DNA from: an uncultured Blastocatellia bacterium
GTDB lineage: Bacteria; Acidobacteriota; Blastocatellia; Pyrinomonadales; Pyrinomonadaceae
Reading direction: 5' to 3'
DNA: 20,900 nucleotides
NCBI GenBank assembly: GCA_946480785.1
Contig: CAMLLD010000096.1
Coordinates: 1 to 20,900, forward strand
Shown: positions 6,835 through 15,400 of the stretch, one piece after another
Position numbering within the stretch: position 1 is the stretch's first letter
Layout of the letters: every line of letters begins with the position of its first letter
The notes under the pieces: model-generated
What the model was told of the DNA's origin: nothing
Databases searched by the model: none
The model's input: only the letters and a program-made list of their open reading frames with translations
Position numbers and translations under genes: made by a program

Positions 6835-8633
6835 AAGTTCTCATGCCGCAACGTCGCCTGTGGTTTGGCCTCGTCACGGTCTTACTCTCGTTTTCATTGC
6901 TCGCGGCACAAACGCCGCCGCAGAAACCCGAGCCACAACAGATGGGCGGCGCCTCGACCGGCGCACCCACTACCTACACTTCGCGACGCACCGTTGGCAT
7001 CACTGATCCAAACGCGCCCGTTGTTTTTGAAGATGTAACCAGCAAAACCGCGCTCGCGAATTTTCATCACCACTCGGGCGGCGCCGCGAAGGATTACATC
7101 TTCGACACGCCTTCCGGCGGCGTCGCGATCTTCGATTACGACAACGACGGCCGTCCCGATATTTATCTCGTCAATGGTTCGACGGTGGCGGCGCTGCAAG
7201 GCAAAGAGAAGCCACCGCGCGCCGCGCTCTATCACAATCTCGGTAACTGGAAGTTTGAAGACGTGACCGACAAAGCGGGTGTCGCGAACGAGCGCTGGGG
7301 GATGGGCGTCGCCGTCGGCGATTACGATAACGACGGCTACGAAGACCTGTACGTCACGAACTTCGGCGTCTCGCGTCTCTATCACAACAATGGCAACGGC
7401 ACGTTCACCGATGTCGCGGAGAAGTTGCACGTAGCACGTAAAGGCTGGAGCACGGGCGCGAGTTGGGGCGATTACGATGGTGACGGGCGTCTCGATCTGT
7501 TTGTGCCGGGATACGTGCAGATCGATCTAAATAAGCTACCGCCGAGCCCGAGTGAGAGTGCCAGTGCGAGTCAAAACTATTGCCAGTTTCGCAGCGTGCC
7601 GGTGATGTGTGGACCACGTGGTCTGCCGGGCGAAGGCGACACGCTTTATCACCAGAAACCCGACGGCACGTTTGAAGACGTGAGCGTGAAAGCGGGGGTC
7701 AACGATCCGGAAAAGTATTACGGCTTCTCGTCGGCGTTCGTGCACGTTGACGACGACAAGCTGCTCGATCTGATCGTCGTCAACGACTCAACGCCGAAAC
7801 AGCTCTACATCAACAAAGGCAACGGCACGTTTGAAGAGATCGGCTATCCGTCGGGCGTCGCTTTGAATGAGAACGGGCGCGAGCAGGCGGGCATGGGCCT
7901 CGCCGTCGGCGATTACGACAACGACGGCCGCGTTGATTTTCACATCACGAATTTCTCAGACGACTCGAACGTGCTCTATCACAACGACGGCGACACGAAC
8001 TTCACTGACGTGACGTTTCAAGCGGGACTCGGAGAGATCTCGATTCCGTTTCTCGGTTGGGGCACGAGCTTCATCGACTACGACAACGACGGCTGGTTGG
8101 ACCTGTTCGTCGTTAACGGGCACGTCTATCCGCAGGTCGATGCGCACCAGTGGGGCACGAGTTACGCGCAACAACCGCTGTTGTTTCGCAATCTCAATGG
8201 AAAGTTCGAGCGCATCGGCGCGCGACCGGGAAATGCTTTGGCGAACGCGTGGCCGGGGCGTGGACTCGCGGTTGGCGATCTCGATGGTGACGGCCGTCTC
8301 GATCTTGTAATCAATAATCTCGATGAGAAGCCGACCGTGTTGCGTAACGTCGCCGCGCCGACGGGACACTGGTTGAACCTGCGTCTCATTGCGAAAGCGC
8401 CGCGCGATGCGATCGGCAGTGTGGCGTATCTCACGACCGGCAAGCTGCGGCAGCGACAGGACGTCGTCAGCGGCGCGGTCTTTTGTTCGCAAAACGACAT
8501 GACGTTGCACTTTGGTTTGGGCGCGGCCACGAAGGTCGATAAACTCGAAATCCAGTGGCCCGACGGCAGCACGGAAGTCGTCGACGTTCCCGCGATCGAC
8601 AAGACGATCACCATCACACAAGCGAAAGGCTAA
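6831..8633 (+). CDS. Secreted FG-GAP/VCBS repeat protein with ASPIC/UnbV C-terminus (CRTAC1-like)
   Basis: The protein has 600 residues from a GTG start, or 596 from an in-frame ATG at 6843. It has a signal peptide ending near LLAAQ (residue 27). Calcium-binding D-x-D-x-DG-x-x-D loops occur at about residues 101-109, 165-173, 214-222, 362-370, 415-423 and 484-492, with a degenerate loop near 307-316. Together they would form a seven-bladed FG-GAP-type propeller. Residues about 517-593 are an ASPIC/UnbV domain (HWLNLRL, RDAIGS, WPDGSTEVV). Two cysteines flank a spacer (QNYCQF, VMCGPRG) and may form a disulphide. Proteins of this architecture are abundant, secreted and mostly uncharacterised in Acidobacteriota and Planctomycetota, with adhesion or ligand-binding roles proposed. 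The 4-bp overlap with the upstream secreted protein indicates coupled translation. A perfect inverted repeat starts 2 bp after the stop and may end the transcript. Confidence 0.9.
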   Translation: MKVLMPQRRLWFGLVTVLLSFSLLAAQTPPQKPEPQQMGGASTGAPTTYTSRRTVGITDPNAPVVFEDVTSKTALANFHHHSGGAAKDYIFDTPSGGVAIFDYDNDGRPDIYLVNGSTVAALQGKEKPPRAALYHNLGNWKFEDVTDKAGVANERWGMGVAVGDYDNDGYEDLYVTNFGVSRLYHNNGNGTFTDVAEKLHVARKGWSTGASWGDYDGDGRLDLFVPGYVQIDLNKLPPSPSESASASQNYCQFRSVPVMCGPRGLPGEGDTLYHQKPDGTFEDVSVKAGVNDPEKYYGFSSAFVHVDDDKLLDLIVVNDSTPKQLYINKGNGTFEEIGYPSGVALNENGREQAGMGLAVGDYDNDGRVDFHITNFSDDSNVLYHNDGDTNFTDVTFQAGLGEISIPFLGWGTSFIDYDNDGWLDLFVVNGHVYPQVDAHQWGTSYAQQPLLFRNLNGKFERIGARPGNALANAWPGRGLAVGDLDGDGRLDLVINNLDEKPTVLRNVAAPTGHWLNLRLIAKAPRDAIGSVAYLTTGKLRQRQDVVSGAVFCSQNDMTLHFGLGAATKVDKLEIQWPDGSTEVVDVPAIDKTITITQAKG

Positions 8634-8635
8634 AC

Positions 8636-8719
8636 TTTGGAGTGCGGCGGCTCGACGCCGCTTTCACCGCGATCGCGCATGATGGAGACTAAAGCGGCGT
8701 CGAGCCGCCGCACTCCAAA
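8636..8719. repeat. 84-bp palindromic element, two perfect 29-bp inverted arms
   Basis: The arm 8636-8664 (starting TTTGGAGTGCGGCGG) is an exact reverse complement of 8691-8719, with a 26-nt loop (8665-8690). Pairing stops abruptly at both ends of each arm. Each arm is also internally palindromic (GCGGCG, six bases, CGCCGC), so the element can form either one long stem or two small hairpins, as BIME/REP pairs do. It lies 2 bp after the FG-GAP gene stop and 45 bp before the ROK ATG. Without a T-run it is not a classical intrinsic terminator, but it could block transcription or protect the 3' end. Confidence 0.9.
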
Positions 8720-8764
8720 CAGTTCGGAATCTTTGTCCCTCCTGTGATAACTTTTGACGCTTCC

Positions 8765-9952
8765 ATGCGACGACTCGATCTGAGAAAGGCACAGGCCGCG
8801 CGCCTCAACACGATCCGCGACATCAATCGGCAGATCGTGCTGAACTACGTGCGCGAGCGCGAGCCGATCTCGCGCGCCGAGATAGCGCGCGAGACGGATC
8901 TGCAGCGCTCGACGATCTCGGCAATCGTCGAGGATCTCACGCGCGAAGGTTTGATCGAGGAAGTCGGGGAAGGCGAGTCGACTGGCGGTCGCCGGCCGAC
9001 GATGCTCAAACTGCGCGCTGTCGGACCGATCGCAGTCGGTGTTTCGCTCACGCCGACGTTGACGACGATCGCGTCGAGCGATCTCGCCGGGCGTGTCATA
9101 GACCAACAGGAGTTTCTCACCGACCCGGATAAAACTCTGAACCAGATCGTCAGCACTGTGCGCGAGTTCAACTCGCGTTACGGTGGATCGATCGAAGGCG
9201 TGGGCGTGAGTCTGCCGGGGCTCGTCGATCCGTCGACCGGCACCGCGCTTTACATTCCGTATTTTCCGTGGCGCGATCTGCCGGTGTCGGAGTTGATCTC
9301 GAAAGCAGTTGGTCTGCCGGTCGTGATCGACAACGATGCGAATGCGGTGGCCCTCGCGGAGTTGTGGTTTGGCCGGCCGGAAGTGAACGACGCGCGCGAT
9401 TTCATTCTCGTGCTGGTCGCGGAAGGTGTCGGCACTGGAATCATTTTCGACGGGCAGGTGTATCGCGGACAGCGCGGCGCCGCGGGTGAGTTCGGCCACA
9501 TGGTGATCGGCGCGCACGCGCCGGTGCCGTGTTCGTGCGGCAGCGACGATTGTTGGGAAGCGTTCTCATCCGAGCGGGCGGCGATCGCGCGTTATCGCAA
9601 GCTGGCCCACATCGCGAATAAGGTTCAGATCACATTTAAAGAGGTCGTGGACCGCGCGTTGGGTGGAGAAGGGAACGCGACCGAGGCGCTCGTGGAGACG
9701 GCTCGTTCTCTCGGCGTCGGCATCTCGAACCTGATCATCGGCTTCAGTCCCGAAGCGGTGGTCGTGGGCGGCGAGATCGCGCGCGCGTGGGACCTGATCG
9801 AAAGCGCAATCACAGAAGCGATCGAGCACAGCGTTCGTCGTGGTCTACCCTCGGCGCGCATCCTTCCTTCAACCCTCGGCGACAGTCCCACCTTACGCGG
9901 CGCCCTGAGTCTCGTCCTGGCGAGCAAATTCGCCGCCGCCTTCGCCGCCTAA
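8765..9952 (+). CDS. ROK family transcriptional regulator (NagC/XylR/Mlc type)
   Basis: The 395-residue protein has an N-terminal winged helix-turn-helix (about 20-75: ISRAEIARETDLQRSTISAI, then a wing ending STGGRRPTML). A ROK sugar-kinase-like domain follows: DNDANA at 189-194, EGVGTGIIFDG, GAAGEFGHM with zinc-ligand H245, and the zinc cluster C256-S-C258-G with C263. The DNA-binding N-terminus makes it a repressor-type ROK protein sensing a sugar or sugar phosphate, not a kinase. The ATG at 8765 is chosen; a GTG at 8744 would add seven residues, and neither has a clear ribosome site. A weak extended -10 (TGTGATAAC, 8743-8751) lies just upstream. The nearest sugar genes are the GH13/MalQ operon 2.5 kb downstream and the phosphofructokinase upstream; control of either is inference. 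Confidence 0.9.
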   Translation: MRRLDLRKAQAARLNTIRDINRQIVLNYVREREPISRAEIARETDLQRSTISAIVEDLTREGLIEEVGEGESTGGRRPTMLKLRAVGPIAVGVSLTPTLTTIASSDLAGRVIDQQEFLTDPDKTLNQIVSTVREFNSRYGGSIEGVGVSLPGLVDPSTGTALYIPYFPWRDLPVSELISKAVGLPVVIDNDANAVALAELWFGRPEVNDARDFILVLVAEGVGTGIIFDGQVYRGQRGAAGEFGHMVIGAHAPVPCSCGSDDCWEAFSSERAAIARYRKLAHIANKVQITFKEVVDRALGGEGNATEALVETARSLGVGISNLIIGFSPEAVVVGGEIARAWDLIESAITEAIEHSVRRGLPSARILPSTLGDSPTLRGALSLVLASKFAAAFAA

Positions 9953-10023
9953 ACTCTCTCCGTTATATAAGGTAAGTACCTGTTCCACAAAATATCACTA
10001 TGCTTGACACCGGCACGTAATTC

Positions 10024-10707
10024 TTAACCTTGCGCTTCCTGGTTACGTTCACACTTTACACGACGTTCGGCCGCGAATATAAAGCCTGTAACGACGGATC
10101 CAAGTAATAGACCATATAACATCCACTGCAAAAACCGACTGCGGTTCCAGAGTTCTAAAGCTGAAACTAGTCCGACGATAATCACTACGATTGCTACTCG
10201 ACGGTTCATATCGGGGGGATGCCAACGCGTCACGAGGCGAATGATGATACCGACGGAGGTGCACAGAACAATCCCAGCAAAGAATGACTCGAACCTACTA
10301 GAACCTTGAACAGCGTTAGCAAACTGGATGTGGCTGATTGCTTGAGCTAGATACAAGATAAAAGCGATACTTGCTACGAAGAAAGCTGAATAGTAGTCCA
10401 CGCGAGATTCTCGCATTTGTCTTCTCAAGTGATTACATTGTCCCCACTCAATACGCAGCTTGAATCCGAAATATAGAATCAGAGTAAGGAAGGCCCACGG
10501 GACCGCTTGTGGCGCTTTGATCGCTCCTACAACTGCGCCAGCATTTCCTCCCGCTTCCTTTGCTTTATCAAGATCAATTCCAACGAGTTCCCAAATAAAT
10601 AGGATTCCAGCCCAAAGCATCAATTGTTTTCTCGCTTTGTGATATTCAGAAGTCAACGCTTGTGGATCACGTGTGAATTTTGGTTTAGGTGCAGGATCTT
10701 CGGGCAT
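10024..10707 (-). CDS. Orphan six-TM membrane protein
   Basis: The 227-residue protein begins MPEDPAPKPKF. After a polar, charged N-terminus, hydrophobic segments lie at about 28-46, 68-84, 106-124, 141-158, 170-187 and 192-212, so six spans with both ends probably cytoplasmic. It has no recognisable family motif. The ATG is supported by GGAG 7 nt upstream; the longer frame from a TTG at 10779 starts upstream of the predicted transcription start and is rejected. GC content is about 40-48% in the lines I counted against about 60% in neighbouring genes, so it may be horizontally acquired. It converges on the ROK gene with about 70 bp between, where I see no strong terminator. An IS remnant begins 85 bp upstream of its ATG. 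Confidence 0.7.
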   Translation of the reverse strand: MPEDPAPKPKFTRDPQALTSEYHKARKQLMLWAGILFIWELVGIDLDKAKEAGGNAGAVVGAIKAPQAVPWAFLTLILYFGFKLRIEWGQCNHLRRQMRESRVDYYSAFFVASIAFILYLAQAISHIQFANAVQGSSRFESFFAGIVLCTSVGIIIRLVTRWHPPDMNRRVAIVVIIVGLVSALELWNRSRFLQWMLYGLLLGSVVTGFIFAAERRVKCERNQEAQG

Positions 10708-10747
10708 CGAGGTGCTCCAATGACGATGTGGTGGGCCTACCAGCGGT

Positions 10748-10753
10748 CTTATA
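10748..10753 (-). promoter_or_regulatory. Extended -10 promoter element for the six-TM protein
   Basis: On the minus strand, TGG directly followed by TATAAG gives an extended -10 (TG-N-TATAAG) about 40 nt before the ATG at 10707. No good -35 is visible at 16-18 bp. The IS left end lies about 39 bp further upstream. Confidence 0.4.
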
Positions 10754-10777
10754 CCACCATCATCGCAAAAGCGAAAC

Positions 10778-10791
10778 AAACATTAAGGTCA
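10778..10791 (+). repeat. Left copy of probable imperfect 14-bp target-site duplication
   Basis: AAACATTAAGGTCA directly abuts the IS left end. It matches AAACGTTAAATTCA at 12071-12084, directly abutting the right end, at 11 of 14 positions. Both are in the same orientation, as expected of a decayed target duplication. Confidence 0.5.
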
Positions 10792-10818
10792 GTGTCGTTA
10801 GCAGATGATGTATCCGGT
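10792..10818 (+). repeat. IS left terminal inverted repeat (outer copy)
   Basis: The repeat starts GTGTCGTTAGCA and ends TATCCGGT. It pairs with the right end at 12044-12070 (21/27). Confidence 0.65.
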
Positions 10819-10820
10819 GA

Positions 10821-10841
10821 ATTAGCAATGAAATGTCCGGT
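10821..10841 (+). repeat. Second, inner copy of the IS terminal repeat at the left end
   Basis: ATTAGCAATGAAATGTCCGG plus T repeats the end sequence 2 bp inside the outer copy. It resembles the right end more closely than the outer copy does (20 of 21 with one inserted base on the right). It overlaps the first codons of the transposase remnant. Confidence 0.65.
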
Positions 10842-12024
10842 CTGAGCGGCACGGTCAAAAGCGGCAGACACGAAGCGGTCATGAAGCTGATGAGCGCAGC
10901 CGCAGTGGAGCGGGCGATGGCCAAGCGGATCACTTGGTTTCAGGCAGCGGAGATCCTCGGCATTAATTGCCGGCAGATGCAGCGTTGGAAGACACGCTTC
11001 AAGCTGGAAGGCTATGAAGAATTGTTCGATCGGCCGCGCGGCATTCCTTCACCAAAGTGCGCCACTGAAACAGTCGAGGAAGTGTTACGCCTGTACCATG
11101 AGCAATACTTCGATTTCAACGTGCGGCACTTTCACGAGAAGCTGAGTAGCACAACATTCACCTGAGTTACACGTGGGTGAAGCAGGCCTTGTGGGGTGCC
11201 GGTCTGGTGAAGACCAGACGCAAGCGTGGCAAACACCGCAAGCGGCGGCCGCTCCGGCCATTGCCGGGAATGTTGTTGCACATTGACGCCAGCCAGCATC
11301 GCTGGTTCTGCGATGATCGTTGGTACGACCTGCTGCTTTCGTGGACGACGCCACCAGCGAGATCTACTACGCGCAGTTGGTCGAGGAGGAATCAATCCGC
11401 ACGGTGATGACCGCGTTGCGGAAGTAATTGAAGGAAAAGGCCTGTTTTGCGCGCTTTACAGCGAGCGGGCCAGTCACTGCTCACGCCAAAGACCGGCGAG
11501 CCAGTGGACCATAACCGGGTGACGCAGGTCGGTCGCGCGCTGCGCCAGCTGAGCATCTAGCTCATTCCCGCTTACTCACGGAGGCGCGCGGCCGCAGTGA
11601 GCGTGGGCTTTAGCACTTGGCAAGGACGTTTACCACAAGAGTTGCATCTCCGTAGTTAACTACCCTGCACGATGCCAATCAGTTTCTGCGACAGCAGTAC
11701 ATCGTTGAGTTCAACCAGCGGTTCATGGTCAAAGCGGCGGAGCGTGGCACTGCCTCTGTGCCACTCAGACGAAGCTTGTGTTCTCGCTACAGCACAAACG
11801 CGTAGTAGCTCGCGACACACGGTCAGCTTGCCCATCGCAGTTGGCAAATCGAGCGCACCAAACTGCGCGGCACCCTGGCTGGGTGCAGAGTTGTTATCCA
11901 TCAACATCTGGACGACACGCTCTCGATCACCTTTGGGCCACACGTGGTGGGGCGCTATCAACCGCGGCAACTGAATCCGAGGCTGAGAAGGAAAAGCCCA
12001 AGCAAAAAGCGGCCTGAACCTTAA
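10833..12024 (+). pseudogene. ISNCY-like transposase, multiply frameshifted
   Basis: The intact N-terminal part (10833-11161) begins MSGLSGTVKSGRHEAVMKLM and contains a helix-turn-helix (TWFQAAEILGINCRQMQRWK) and RPRGIPSPK. The frame then changes to LSYTWVKQALWGAGL with HIDASQHRW (first DDE aspartate, about 11162-11340), then to VDDATSEIYYAQLVEEE (second aspartate, 11341-11424). Next come VIEGKGLFCALYSERASH (to about 11479), LTPKTGEPVDHNRVTQVGRA (from 11480), TEARGRSERG (carrying the DDE glutamate), FLRQQYIVEFNQRFMVKA, and finally WQIERTKLRGTLAG with a basic tail. Stops occur at 11163, 11425, 11558 and 11657, and at least six frame changes are needed. The protein would have been about 390-400 residues. 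It is clearly non-functional, and the decay indicates an old insertion. Confidence 0.85.
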
Positions 12025-12043
12025 TGCAAATGGTCAAACCAAA

Positions 12044-12070
12044 ACCGGACATTTCACTTGCTAACAACAC
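12044..12070 (-). repeat. IS right terminal inverted repeat
   Basis: Read on the minus strand it begins GTGTTGTTAGCAAGTGAAAT and ends GTCCGGT. It matches both left-end copies. Confidence 0.7.
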
Positions 12071-12084
12071 AAACGTTAAATTCA
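12071..12084 (+). repeat. Right copy of probable target-site duplication
   Basis: AAACGTTAAATTCA immediately follows the IS right end and matches the left flank at 11 of 14 positions. If real, the differences are post-insertion mutations. Confidence 0.5.
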
Positions 12085-12253
12085 GAAGCTGTGCGGGTTT
12101 GAATGCGTGATGACGATTTCGATCTTACGTGCTTATGAAGAATAGCTACAAAATTCTTTATACTCGCCTTACCACGTTCAGTGAGGCAGATTCGGTCAAC
12201 CGCCATCACTGGGGAAAGTGCTCCTTGAGTTCACTTTGTTGGTGCTTCCTTTG

Positions 12254-12277
12254 ATCCTACTTCGGCGTAAGTAGGAT
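12254..12277. promoter_or_regulatory. Perfect hairpin or operator-like palindrome upstream of the receptor promoter
   Basis: ATCCTACTT (12254-12262) and AAGTAGGAT (12269-12277) pair perfectly around a CGGCGT loop. It ends 17 bp before the -35 hexamer. No T-run follows, so an operator is at least as likely as a terminator. Confidence 0.5.
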
Positions 12278-12294
12278 TCGTTACCAAAAAACAG

Positions 12295-12323
12295 TTGACA
12301 CCTTCCTGAATCTATATTAAAAA
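12295..12323 (+). promoter_or_regulatory. Promoter of the TonB-receptor/amylase operon
   Basis: A consensus TTGACA (12295-12300) with 17 bp to TAAAAA (12318-12323; four of six), in an A/T-rich stretch. The expected start near 12330 gives a leader of about 110 nt. Confidence 0.55.
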
Positions 12324-12438
12324 CTTCGTTCGTTCTGACAACAAACTATCCGTAACCGTCAGTTTTAGCATTACCAAGCCACAATTCGCTGTTTTGTTCG
12401 GAGTTCAAGCGCTGCTTGTTTCTCCCTGAGGACTCGAC

Positions 12439-15400
12439 ATGAGAAAGCCACTCTCCGCGGCCCAGACCGTCCTGCTCGCCATCTTCCTTTTAACTATTGC
12501 TGCTACCGCCAATGCCCAAAGTAACAAGGGCGCGATCGTCGGCACCGTCCGAGACCCCAGCGAAGCCCTCGTCGCCAAAGCCAAAATTACGGTCACGAAC
12601 GTGAAGACCGGCGAGGTGCGCGACACCGAGACCAGCGACGACGGCACGTTCACCGTCACCAATCTCGAGCCTGGTCCATACAACGTCACGGTCGAAGCGC
12701 CGGGCTTTCAAGCGGTCACGTTTCAGGCGCTGCAAGTGGAGACGAACTCGCGCTTGCCGCTCGACGTGAAGTTCAGTCAGATCAACGCCGCGACTTCTTC
12801 AGTAACGATCACCGCCGACGCAGCGCCGCTCGTCGAAAGCGAAACGAGCGTGCGCGGCGATCTCATCACGGGCCGGCAAGTCACTGATCTTCCCCTCCCA
12901 CAAAGAAACTTCACTTTGCTCGCAGCGCTTTCACCCGGCGTGACGCGCCCGAACCTCGGCCTGCTCGGCGGCGGCGGCAACTTCGTCGCGGGCGGTGGCG
13001 GACAGAACAACACCGAAGCCACGCGCTTTCGCGAGTCAGGCGGTTCCGTACTCGTCGTCAACGGCGCGCGCGCGACCAACAACAACTTCACGCTCGACGG
13101 CGTCGACAACAACGAAGGACAGTTTGCGCAGATCGCGATCTATCCGCAGCCGGACGCAGTCGCGGAGTTCAAGATCGAAACCAGCGTGCCGTCCGCAGAA
13201 TCCGGACGCGCGGGTGGCGGCATCATTTCAGTGACGTTTAAGTCCGGCGGCAACGGCGTTCACGGCACGGTCGGCGAGATCTACCAGGGCCGCTTCCTGA
13301 GCGCGGCCGCGAGCAAGTTTGACGATCCGACTTCGCCACCAGTCCCGAACTACGTGACGCACAATTACTACGGCACGGTTGGTGGTCCAATTTTCCTGCC
13401 GCGCTTCGGCGAAGGCACGCCGCCGTTTTACGACGGCCGCAATCGTTCGTTCTTCTTCTTCTCGCTCAACGGCCAGCGCAACAGCACGCCCATCTTCGGT
13501 GGCACGGGCGATCCGAACGCGGTGCCGGTACCGACCGCAAGAATGCGCGTCGGCGATTTTAGTGAGTTGCTGCAGCCGGGCACGTCGAGAGTTTACCAAC
13601 TCGCGGGTGGCGGCACCGTGACCGCGCCGATCGGCACGATCTTCGCGCCGAACGGCACGCCCATTCCCGGCAACGACCTGCGCAACTGTCCGACCTGCGG
13701 CGGCTTTTCGCCGTTTGCGCTCGCTTACGTGAATGCGTTTCCGTTGCCTAACATCGCCGGCCCGGGCCGCAACTTCCTCACGAACCGCAAAGAACACGCG
13801 AACGTGAACAGCTACGACGTGCGCATCGATCACCACATCACGTCGAACAACACACTCTTCGGCCGCTGGAGCAAGCAAGACTCGGCTCGCTCGCGCGACA
13901 ACTTCTTCCCGCTTGGCACTTCGCCAAACAATCACGATCTGCCGGCTGGTCCATCGGCCGGTGACGAGTTTGGCGATGCCAAAGGATTAACGCTCGGCGA
14001 CACGCACGTCTTCTCGCCGAGTGTCGTTAACGATGCCCGCTTCGGTTACACTCGGGTACAGATCGGAATCTTCAACACGGGCGTCAACGGCACCGGCGGA
14101 TTCAGTCCGACGGTCTCGGCGGATCTCGGCGCGCCCAACATCAACATCAGTCCAAACACCAGCGGCATCGTGCTGGTGGGCATCGTTGACGAACTCACCG
14201 GCACCGATCGCGCTACAGAATTCACCGGGGATGGCGGTCCGTTTTATTTCCTTTCGAACAATTTCCACGCTGCCGACGCACTGACGGTCGTGCGCGGCAA
14301 TTCCAGTTACAAGTTTGGCGGCGACTATCGCGTGCGCCAGAACAGCAACTACGACGGCGGCCGCAACAACGGCACCAAGGGCAACTATCAATACGGCACG
14401 ACCAACAGCGGTTTCGTTTCCGGCAACTACAACGGCATTGGACCAAACGATACCGGCTCGTCGCTCGCGAACTTCCTGCTTGGTTATCAACCGGGCTTCG
14501 TCGGTCGCGGCGATCCGGGTGGTCCATACCTGCAGTCTAGTAAAGAGATGGCGTTCTTCGTGCAGGACGATTGGAAAGTCAATCCGGACCTGACGCTCAA
14601 TCTCGGGCTGCGTTACGACATCTTCACTGCGCCGACCGAACGTTTCGATCGACAAAGCAATTTCGATCCCGCCACGAAGACGATCCAGATGGCCGGTCCG
14701 AACGCGCCCGGCGGACGCGATCTCGCGAACACCGACAAGAACAACTTTGGCCCACGTATCGGTTTCGCCTACAGCGGCTTTAAAGAAGACAAGACGCTCG
14801 TGCTGCGCGGCGGGTACGGCATTCTCTACGCGGTTGATGTCAGCGCGGCGCAACCGTTGACCGCGAACCCCGGCACGGGCGCGGGAAGTTTTGCGTGCAC
14901 ACCGATCACGGCGCCGTTGAATTGTCCCGCAGTGTTCCGCGCGCGCAATCCGTTTGACGCCGGCATTCCCGTCGCGCCGTTCACGGTAGCAGCGCCGGGC
15001 ACGAGTTTCGCCGCACCCACAACTGGCGGTCTGCTGCTCTTCAACGATCCGAATCGCAAGGATGAGATGTATCACCAGTACAACCTCACCGGGCAGTGGG
15101 AGTTCAGGCGCAACTGGCTCGCGGAAGTGGGCTACGTTGGTTCGTTGGGACGAAACCTGCTGGTGCTGCAAAACATCGGCACCGGCAACGACGAAGGTGG
15201 ACCAGGCTCACGCGAAGTGGTGCTCGTAAACATCAGCACTCCCGTGCCGATCACGGCGACGCGTTACATCGGCAGCTCGCGCTACGACGCGTTGCAAACA
15301 AAACTCGAAAAGCGGTTCGTGAGGGGCTTGTCGATCCTGACGTCCTATACGTGGGCGCATGCGATCGATAATTCACCCGGCGGCATCTGCGCAGGCGGCG

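Larger units (their letters stand above)
10792..12070 (+). mobile_element. Decayed insertion sequence, ISNCY-like, about 1.28 kb
   Basis: The element is bounded by inverted ends. Left 10792-10818 and the reverse complement of 12044-12070 match at 21 of 27 positions, both beginning GTGT-y-GTTAGCA and ending TCCGGT. A single transposase reading frame, broken many times, fills the interior. A 14-bp direct repeat (11/14) flanks the element. The size and the transposase type (N-terminal helix-turn-helix, then a DDE integrase core, then a basic tail) fit the IS group commonly labelled ISNCY; the exact ISfinder subgroup cannot be fixed by eye. It lies between the six-TM gene and the TonB-receptor promoter. 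Confidence 0.8.
12085..12438. other. AT-richer intergenic region upstream of the TonB-receptor operon
   Basis: I see no gene here. The region holds, in order: a weak inverted repeat (AAAGTG 12215-12220 with CACTTT 12232-12237), a perfect 9-bp hairpin at 12254-12277, a strong -35 at 12295, and a leader of about 110 nt that ends in a GAGGA ribosome site (12428-12432), 6 nt before the ATG at 12439. Confidence 0.6.

Noticed and set aside
8669..8676. GCGATCGC octamer in the palindrome loop, resembling the cyanobacterial HIP1 motif
   Set aside because: GATCG-type words are common in this GC-rich sequence and nothing else suggests cyanobacteria; treated as chance.
8630..9517. 295-codon open frame on the minus strand
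   Set aside because: It lies antisense to the ROK regulator, which shows clear helix-turn-helix and zinc motifs. Its translation is rich in Arg, His and Asp with no family likeness, as expected of an antisense shadow in GC-rich DNA.
10004..10009. TTGACA hexamer on the plus strand after the ROK gene
   Set aside because: There is no -10 at the right distance and no plus-strand gene for the next 800 bp. It lies at the 3' end of the opposite gene.
12215..12237. AAAGTG/CACTTT inverted repeat upstream of the receptor gene
   Set aside because: Six-base arms with an 11-nt loop are expected by chance at this length; mentioned only as part of the intergenic region.
13987..15171. 394-codon open frame on the minus strand
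   Set aside because: It is antisense to the TonB-receptor barrel, has a compositionally biased translation (Arg, Val, Ala) and no domain or ribosome site.
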